From: Lachnospiraceae bacterium
GTDB lineage: Bacteria; Bacillota; Clostridia; Lachnospirales; Lachnospiraceae
Assembly: GCA_016293925.1 (NCBI GenBank)
Contig: JAEDCX010000087.1
Location: forward strand, 1 to 6,582
Length of the DNA: 6,582 nt
Reading direction: 5' to 3'
Shown piece after piece: positions 1-3,977 of the stretch. The translations under genes were made by a program, and so were the position numbers. Position 1 is the stretch's first letter; each line of letters starts with the position of its first letter. The notes below the pieces were generated by a model. The model was not told where the DNA came from, searched no databases, and saw only the letters and a list, made by a program, of their open reading frames with translations.

Positions 1-54
1 GAGAGCATCTGCCTTACAAGCAGAGGGTCATAGGTTCGAGCCCTATAGGTCCCA
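1..54 (+). tRNA. tRNA-Val (TAC), 5' truncated by window edge
   Basis: Only the 3' part of the gene is present, starting in the D-arm (GAGAGC). The anticodon arm is TCTGC / loop CTTACAA / GCAGA (8-24) with anticodon TAC at 15-17, which reads Val GUA codons. The T-arm is ATAGG / TTCGAGC / CCTAT (30-46). The 3' acceptor strand AGGTCCC is at 47-53 with discriminator A54. CCA is not encoded (TCG follows), so the tail must be added by CCA-transferase. The missing 5' acceptor strand should read GGGACCT just outside the window. It is the first visible member of a Val-Leu-Arg cluster that is probably co-transcribed. Confidence 0.96.
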
Positions 55-74
55 TCGGAAACCGATGGTTTCAT

Positions 75-158
75 GCCGGCGTGGCGGAACTGGCAGACGC
101 GCAGGACTTAAAATCCTGTGGTGGCAACATCGTACCGGTTCGATTCCGGTCGCCGGCA
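75..158 (+). tRNA. tRNA-Leu (TAA)
   Basis: A complete 84-nt class II tRNA. The acceptor GCCGGCG (75-81) pairs with CGCCGGC (151-157), with discriminator A158. The anticodon arm is CAGGA / CTTAAAA / TCCTG (102-118) with anticodon TAA at 109-111. The long variable arm typical of tRNA-Leu follows, then a T-arm with TTCGATT. CCA is not encoded. This tRNA reads UUA codons, which the highly biased cellobiose phosphorylase gene in this window almost entirely avoids. Confidence 0.98.
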
Positions 159-162
159 GTAT

Positions 163-236
163 GTGCGTGTAGCTCAGCTGGATAGAGCACTTGGCTACGG
201 ACCAAGGTGTCGGGAGTTCGAATCTTCTCACGCACG
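163..236 (+). tRNA. tRNA-Arg (ACG)
   Basis: A complete 74-nt tRNA, four bases after tRNA-Leu. The acceptor GTGCGTG (163-169) pairs with CACGCAC (229-235), with discriminator G236. The anticodon arm is CTTGG / CTACGGA / CCAAG (190-206). Its anticodon ACG is at 197-199; in bacteria A34 is normally deaminated to inosine by TadA so that CGU, CGC and CGA are all read. The T-stem GGGAG / CTTCT (212-216, 224-228) contains two G-T wobbles. CCA is not encoded. It is the last tRNA of the cluster; a terminator follows within ten bases. Confidence 0.98.
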
Positions 237-242
237 TTATAA

Positions 243-285
243 GAAAAGTCCTAAAAAGCGCATTTTTGGGACTTTTTCTTTTTTT
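243..285 (+). terminator. Rho-independent terminator of the tRNA cluster
   Basis: A 14-bp hairpin in which AAAAGTCCTAAAAA (244-257) pairs with TTTTTGGGACTTTT (263-276) around a five-base loop, GCGCA, with one T-G wobble. It is followed by a T-rich run (CTTTTTTT, to 285). It starts seven bases after tRNA-Arg, so it ends the tRNA transcript. The A-rich left arm also makes it a possible, weaker terminator on the opposite strand. Confidence 0.9.
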
Positions 286-293
286 ATTTTACA

Positions 294-728
294 ATTCTCA
301 TTTCAAAGGAATATGGTGCATACTATTTCAAAGTTGATGATTTCGTAGATGAATTCATCAATATAGCTGCAGAAAAGGGATATCCTGCATGTCAAAAATG
401 TGCAGCCATGACTTCAGATGAAATATGGATGAGAGAACCGTTGATACAATGCGAAGAAGAATTTCAGATTTATGATGAAATATCGGAATTGGTGTTTGAA
501 AAATTGGAGCAAATGGAGGCTGAATTTGTCGTGACCGAAGGGGCGGCATATACTCCCAATATAATGAAATGCAGAAAAATGGATTACATTACGATGATTC
601 CAGCACCGGATTTTCAGATAGCACATTATAAAGAGCGGGAATGGGTTCCACATATTTTGGAAGGCTGTTCAGATAAAAATCAAAGAAAAGGATATATTTA
701 TTCGATGCTGTGCGCGATATTATATTAA
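294..728 (+). pseudogene. 5'-truncated remnant of a P-loop kinase-like (AAA-type) protein gene
   Basis: The frame is open from about 285 to the TAA at 726-728. Protein-like sequence begins near ISKEYGAYYFKVDDF (300-344) and continues through KCAAMTSDEIWMREP and TEGAAYTPN to HYKEREWVPHILEGCSDK (to about 677). From memory, this arrangement resembles the middle of small P-loop nucleotide/sugar kinase-like proteins: an Asp-Asp strand after the Walker A helix, then a TEG(A/S)A segment, then a KREWV segment. The expected Walker A glycine/GKS segment is absent: upstream lies only the tRNA terminator. No ATG with a Shine-Dalgarno site opens this frame; the first in-frame ATG (408) cuts into the conserved part. 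After about 675 the reading turns unconvincing, while the neighbouring frame (676-735) reads KIKEKDIFIRCCARYY, which suggests a frameshift. The stretch is clearly AT-richer than its neighbours. Being a remnant is well supported; the family is tentative. Confidence 0.6.
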
Positions 729-775
729 CAGAGTAGGAAAATAGCAGTAGCGTGTCAGGCAGAATACATGTGTGT

Positions 776-783
776 AAAGAGGG
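776..783 (+). promoter_or_regulatory. Shine-Dalgarno site that sets the MATE start
   Basis: AAAGAGGG lies eight bases before the ATG at 792. The longer in-frame ATG at 768 has no such site before it (upstream is GCAGAATAC), so the protein most likely begins at 792. No convincing -35/-10 pair was found in the 728-775 gap. AT-rich TATTAT/TATATT at 718-726 could serve as a -10 but lacks a good -35 partner. Confidence 0.65.
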
Positions 784-791
784 TAAACAAG

Positions 792-2168
792 ATGACAAAA
801 TATTTTGGAACGATGCAGTTTTATAAGCGGGCACTTCTGATTGCCGTACCGGTTATGCTGCAACAATTGATTCAGACGCTGGTTTCCCTGGTGGACAGCT
901 TTATGGTATCAGGACTTGGGGATGTGAAGATGTCCGGCGTGAATATTGCCGGGCAGATTCTGTTTGTGTTCATGATTTTTGTGAATACAGTTTGTACTTC
1001 CGGAGGAATCTTCATGACCCAGTTTTCCGGAGCCAAGGATAAGGAAGGTATGCAGCAGTCCCTTCGCTTTAAAATCATTGCGTCCTGTATGGCGATGGCT
1101 TTATTTTTTGCAGTATGCCTGATTTTCCCAAGGCAGGTATTAAGTCTTATGGTAATCGGAAACAACCAGGCAGAGGAGATCCTGGATGTTGCAGAGGAGT
1201 ACATACGGCTGATGTCCATTATTGGAATTCCTATGATGATTTCCACAATCATAGCGTCCTCCCTGCGAGAGATCGGCAGGGTAAAACCTCCCCTGGTCAT
1301 TTCCATTGCTGCCACACTGATTAATACGTTTTTTAACTGGGTACTCATCTACGGGAATCTGGGGGCCCCCCGTCTGGAGATCCGCGGGGCAGCCTACGCA
1401 ACCATTATAGCAAGAATCGTTGAGATGATTTTGTTTGTTGGATATATTGTGATTCGCAGGCAGCCTTTTATGTTCCGTTTATCCACGATATGGAAGGTGG
1501 ATTTCAGTTTGTTCCGGCAGATACTGCGAAAAGGAACGCTGGTTCTGTTCTCCGAGATGCTGTGGGTTGTGTCGGAAACCGTCACCTCGGCACTCTATAA
1601 TCAGAGAGGTGGGGCAGAGGTTGTGTCGGGTATGGCCTCCAGCTTTGCGATTGCAAATCTGTATTTCGTGGCCATCGGCGGTATGAATATGGCGACGGCG
1701 GTTATTATCGGTCACACGCTTGGGGAAGGCAGGCTGGAGGAAGCCAGACAGCAGAAGAACTGGATGTTAAGTGCGTCGGTGGTATTTGGTCTTCTGATGA
1801 CCGGAATGGGGATGCTGACAACGTTCCTGGTTCCGGTGGTGTTCGGCAATTTGTCGGCAGGTGCGCAGAAGATCTGCAAAGACATGGTACTGATGATGTC
1901 CTTCTTCATGCCTTGCTGGGTATATGTGAATACACAGTTTTCCATTGCCAGATCCGGCGGAGACACGAAGATGGGAGCCGTGACAGACGGAATCTTTACG
2001 TTAGCGATTGCAATGCCGGGGATCTTTCTTCTGGCTCTGTTTACAACCGTCGGACCGGTCATGATGTACTTTTTTGTTAAAATCGTTGACATCCCCAAAG
2101 TGATATTTGCCCATTTCTGGCTGAAAAAAGGGCGCTGGATCAAGAATTTGACGGCACAGGAAACATAG
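792..2168 (+). CDS. MATE family efflux transporter (multidrug/Na+ or H+ antiporter)
   Basis: A 458-residue integral membrane protein of the usual MATE length, predicted to export cationic drugs or toxic metabolites across the cytoplasmic membrane using a Na+ or H+ gradient. Two homologous six-helix halves are visible. The first opens with AVPVMLQQLIQTLVSLVDSFMV (about 18-39), with the conserved TM1 acidic residue at D35, followed by GLGDVKMSGV. It also holds the GNLGAPRLEIRGAAYAT loop (188-204). The second half starts with RKGTLVLFSEMLWVVSE (about 246-262) and carries the matching IGHTLGEGRLEEAR signature (306-319). A hydrophilic cytoplasmic loop (about 221-247) joins them. The start at 792 is chosen from the Shine-Dalgarno site; starting at 768 would add eight residues. 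It is monocistronic and converges on a MerR-type regulator. Substrate and coupling ion cannot be read from the sequence. Confidence 0.93.
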   Translation: MTKYFGTMQFYKRALLIAVPVMLQQLIQTLVSLVDSFMVSGLGDVKMSGVNIAGQILFVFMIFVNTVCTSGGIFMTQFSGAKDKEGMQQSLRFKIIASCMAMALFFAVCLIFPRQVLSLMVIGNNQAEEILDVAEEYIRLMSIIGIPMMISTIIASSLREIGRVKPPLVISIAATLINTFFNWVLIYGNLGAPRLEIRGAAYATIIARIVEMILFVGYIVIRRQPFMFRLSTIWKVDFSLFRQILRKGTLVLFSEMLWVVSETVTSALYNQRGGAEVVSGMASSFAIANLYFVAIGGMNMATAVIIGHTLGEGRLEEARQQKNWMLSASVVFGLLMTGMGMLTTFLVPVVFGNLSAGAQKICKDMVLMMSFFMPCWVYVNTQFSIARSGGDTKMGAVTDGIFTLAIAMPGIFLLALFTTVGPVMMYFFVKIVDIPKVIFAHFWLKKGRWIKNLTAQET

Positions 2169-2177
2169 AAGATATGA

Positions 2178-2930
2178 TTACAGAAGGCTCTGTACCTCGT
2201 ACAGGTTGCCTTCTTTTTTCATGGTTTCGTCCATGATGTCGGTTTCCAGGATGAGAGAAGCACTGTCTGAAGAGGGGACAGGGTGATAATCCAGATGCTC
2301 TTTTTCTGTGAGGATATCATACCTGCCCGCCGGAATGGTCTGGATACGGGGGTCGAGACAACCACAGCGGTCATTGACAGTGATATATACAAGACGCTGA
2401 TACGCGCCGTTGCGATAATCGTGAATGATACCGGACGGATAGGAAGCGTCAATGCCAAGTAGCTGGGAAAGCATGAGAAGACGGAGAATTTTCTGGTTGA
2501 GATTCTCATCCTTCGCATACGGGGAGACGAGAACCGTGCGTTCCCGGCAGTCACGGGTCACCGTTGCCAGTTTATCCGACGCATTGACCGGAATGGACAA
2601 TGCGAGAGCTGCCTGCCGCAGCGCATCCATGGATGCGTAGATGCCGCGTATTTTGTCGTCTGCCAGTCGTCGGCAGTCTGCAATCAGACGATCGGTATCA
2701 AATACATGGTTCGTCACATAGTTTTCCAGGGACTTCAGGGGAATACCAAGTTCGATACAGGTAGAGATCACGTCCAGCATGGGAAGTTGGTCCTCTGTGT
2801 AATATCTGTAGTTGGTGGATCTGTTAACATAGGAGGGAACGAAAACACCGATCTCATCATAATAGCGAAGAGATTTGATGCTGACATTTTTCAATTTGCT
2901 GACCTTACCGATGCTTAAGTATTTCCCCAT
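2178..2930 (-). CDS. MerR family transcriptional regulator with probable GyrI-like effector domain
   Basis: A 250-residue cytoplasmic DNA-binding protein. The N-terminal MerR winged helix-turn-helix is clear: YLSIGKVSKLKNVSIKSLRYY (about 4-24), then DEIGVFVPSYVN and the wing NYRYYTEDQ (40-48), then helices through LGIPLKSL (61-68). A helix at about 80-112 should form the antiparallel dimer coiled coil. The C-terminal half (about 130-245) includes RLVYITVND and the typical PAGRYDIL (200-207). It resembles the BmrR/BltR/TipA-type effector-binding fold, which senses small lipophilic or cationic molecules. The ATG at 2930 is preferred because GGGGGAAATT precedes it; the alternative at 2942 adds MGEI and lacks a Shine-Dalgarno site. 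The gene lies 58 bases downstream of cysK on the same strand and converges on the MATE gene. Control of the MATE pump is plausible from analogy with BmrR/BltR, but the pump is not in the usual divergent or co-directional position. Confidence 0.9.
   Translation of the reverse strand: MGKYLSIGKVSKLKNVSIKSLRYYDEIGVFVPSYVNRSTNYRYYTEDQLPMLDVISTCIELGIPLKSLENYVTNHVFDTDRLIADCRRLADDKIRGIYASMDALRQAALALSIPVNASDKLATVTRDCRERTVLVSPYAKDENLNQKILRLLMLSQLLGIDASYPSGIIHDYRNGAYQRLVYITVNDRCGCLDPRIQTIPAGRYDILTEKEHLDYHPVPSSDSASLILETDIMDETMKKEGNLYEVQSLL
2182..2219 (+). terminator. Intrinsic terminator of the MATE gene, inside the merR 3' coding end
   Basis: The outer stem AGAAGGC (2182-2188) pairs with GCCTTCT (2208-2214). 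The inner stem CTGTAC (2190-2195) pairs with GTACAG (2199-2204) around loop CTC, separated from the outer stem by a small internal loop (T / GTT). A run of six T (2214-2219) follows. It starts 13 bases after the MATE stop codon. All of it is coding sequence for the last 13 residues of the convergent MerR protein. On the minus strand there is no T-run behind the hairpin, so it looks one-directional. Confidence 0.88.
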
Positions 2931-2988
2931 AATTTCCCCCATTGGTATGCGATGTGGTAATCTGATCTGTCGATTCTGAGGCGTTTCC

Positions 2989-3891
2989 CTATATCAGAGC
3001 CGTACTGAAGTACCGCTCTGCCCGGTCTGCGAGAATCGTGGCAATGATCTTGTCGGACCCGTACTTCTTCGCCATCTGCATGGCTGCCCATACATTGGCA
3101 CCGGAGGAAGTACCTACGAGAAGTCCCTGCACACGAGCCAGCTTCCTTGCTGTGTTGATGGCATCGTCGTCTGTTACTTCTACCAGATCGGTGATGATAT
3201 TCACGTCTAAAATGTCAGGAATAAACCCGTCACCGATTCCCTGAATCTGATGAAGCCCCGGTTCGTCACCAAGGATTGCGGACACGTTTTTCGGTTCCAC
3301 AGCTACAATCTTGGTAGCAGGATTCCGCTCCAATAAGAACTTGGAAACGCCCTGCAGGGTACCTCCGCTTCCGATCCCGCTGACATAGACATCAATCTTA
3401 CCCTCTAGCTGTTCGTAGAGCTCCGGGGCGGTTCCCTGATAGTGCGCGGCAACGTTTGCCGGATTCTCAAACTGCTGTGGGACAAAATAGTCCGGTGAGC
3501 TTGCGGCAATACGTTCTGCTTCGGCAACAGCACCTCCGATACTTAATTCGGGAGGGGTAAGGACCAGGTCCGCTCCCAGTGCCTTGATGATCTTCTTACG
3601 TTCCTCACTCATATTCTCCGGCATGACGATGATAACCTTATAGCCTTTGCGAACGCCACAGAGTGCGAGACCGATACCGGTGTTTCCGCTGGTGGGTTCA
3701 ATAATGGTCATGCCCGGCCGCAAAACACCGCGCTTCTCGGCATCCTCCAGCATATTCTTGGCAATTCTGTCCTTAATACTACCGCCGGGATTCAGGAATT
3801 CTGCTTTCGCAAAAATATTGTATCCTGTAGTAGGTTTTAAACTGATCAGTGGAGTATTACCGATCAGATCAAGTACATTCTCTGTATACAT
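2989..3891 (-). CDS. cysK: Cysteine synthase A / O-acetylserine sulfhydrylase
   Basis: A 300-residue PLP enzyme predicted to make L-cysteine from O-acetyl-L-serine and sulfide in the cytoplasm. Family motifs appear in order: IGNTPLISL near the N-terminus, the PLP Schiff-base lysine K40 in NPGGSIKDR, the substrate loop EPTSGNTG (65-72), QFENPANVAAHY (140-151), the phosphate-binding loop GIGSGGT (172-178), IQGIGDGFIP (216-225) and the GTSSGAN segment (260-266) expected to contact the PLP ring. It ends with the ADRAERYFST variant of the common PDTGERYLST tail. The start at 3891 is fixed by GGAGG six bases upstream; the in-frame ATG at 3909 has no such site. Length matches the family (about 300-310). 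No cysE serine acetyltransferase gene is adjacent. A cystathionine beta-synthase-like role is less likely given the motifs. It is probably transcribed from the promoter embedded in the preceding terminator, perhaps together with merR. Confidence 0.95.
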   Translation of the reverse strand: MYTENVLDLIGNTPLISLKPTTGYNIFAKAEFLNPGGSIKDRIAKNMLEDAEKRGVLRPGMTIIEPTSGNTGIGLALCGVRKGYKVIIVMPENMSEERKKIIKALGADLVLTPPELSIGGAVAEAERIAASSPDYFVPQQFENPANVAAHYQGTAPELYEQLEGKIDVYVSGIGSGGTLQGVSKFLLERNPATKIVAVEPKNVSAILGDEPGLHQIQGIGDGFIPDILDVNIITDLVEVTDDDAINTARKLARVQGLLVGTSSGANVWAAMQMAKKYGSDKIIATILADRAERYFSTALI

Positions 3892-3895
3892 GCTG

Positions 3896-3903
3896 TTCCT
3901 CCG
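3896..3903 (-). promoter_or_regulatory. Shine-Dalgarno site that sets the cysK start
   Basis: Read on the minus strand, CGGAGGAA is followed by a six-base spacer from GGAGG to the ATG at 3891. It decides against the longer in-frame ATG at 3909, whose six extra residues (MKRRNS) are encoded by the ribosome-binding region itself. Confidence 0.85.
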
Positions 3904-3907
3904 TTTC

Positions 3908-3956
3908 AATAAAAAAGCATTACCTAGAAGTATTATATACTTCCGGGTAATGCTTT
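3908..3956 (-). terminator. Two-part intrinsic terminator of the cellobiose phosphorylase gene
   Basis: On the minus strand, AAAGCATTACC (3956-3946) pairs perfectly with GGTAATGCTTT (3924-3914). Inside it, past a 2x2 internal loop (CG / TA), GAAGTAT (3943-3937) pairs with ATACTTC (3933-3927) around a three-base loop. That is 18 base pairs in total. The T-run TTTTTT (3916-3911) then TATT follows. It begins 22 bases after the phosphorylase stop codon. It ends only about 17 bases before the cysK start codon and overlaps the predicted cysK promoter. Confidence 0.88.
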
Positions 3957-3961
3957 GGCAA
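3932..3961 (-). promoter_or_regulatory. Predicted sigma-A promoter of cysK, inside the terminator hairpin
   Basis: On the minus strand a -35 box TTGCCA (3961-3956, 5/6 to TTGACA) is followed by an 18-base spacer and a perfect -10 box TATAAT (3937-3932). The -10 sits in the tip of the terminator hairpin and the spacer forms its left arm. The expected start point is around 3925, giving a leader of about 33 nt that carries the cysK Shine-Dalgarno site. Because transcripts from here would hold only the right arm of the hairpin, they should not be terminated. The sequence match is strong, but part of the TATAAT symmetry could simply come from the hairpin. Confidence 0.7.
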
Positions 3962-3977
3962 TCCTTTTAACCGGGAA

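Noticed and set aside
118..348. + strand frame running from tRNA-Leu through tRNA-Arg and the terminator
   Set aside because: It translates tRNA genes and a terminator hairpin. The ATG at 313 with AAAGGA before it opens only 12 codons before a TAG.
718..726. TATTAT/TATATT as the -10 of a MATE promoter
   Set aside because: No -35-like hexamer at the right distance, and the area is generally AT-rich, so the match carries little weight.
872..1348. 158-codon minus-strand frame within the MATE gene (and another at 1712-2143)
   Set aside because: Antisense shadows of a membrane-protein gene with convincing family motifs; no independent start signal or protein-like motif.
1361..1371. GGGGGCCCCCC palindrome in the MATE gene
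   Set aside because: It encodes the conserved Leu-Gly-Ala-Pro loop in frame with no sign of a length error; a slippage-prone run but otherwise ordinary coding sequence.
2931..2990. Possible separate promoter for merR in the cysK-merR gap (TCGACA on the minus strand near 2974-2969)
   Set aside because: No acceptable -10 box lies at 16-20 bases, and no dyad typical of MerR autoregulated promoters was found. Co-transcription with cysK is simpler. A 5-bp TCTGA/TCAGA stem there has no T-run and is too weak for a terminator.
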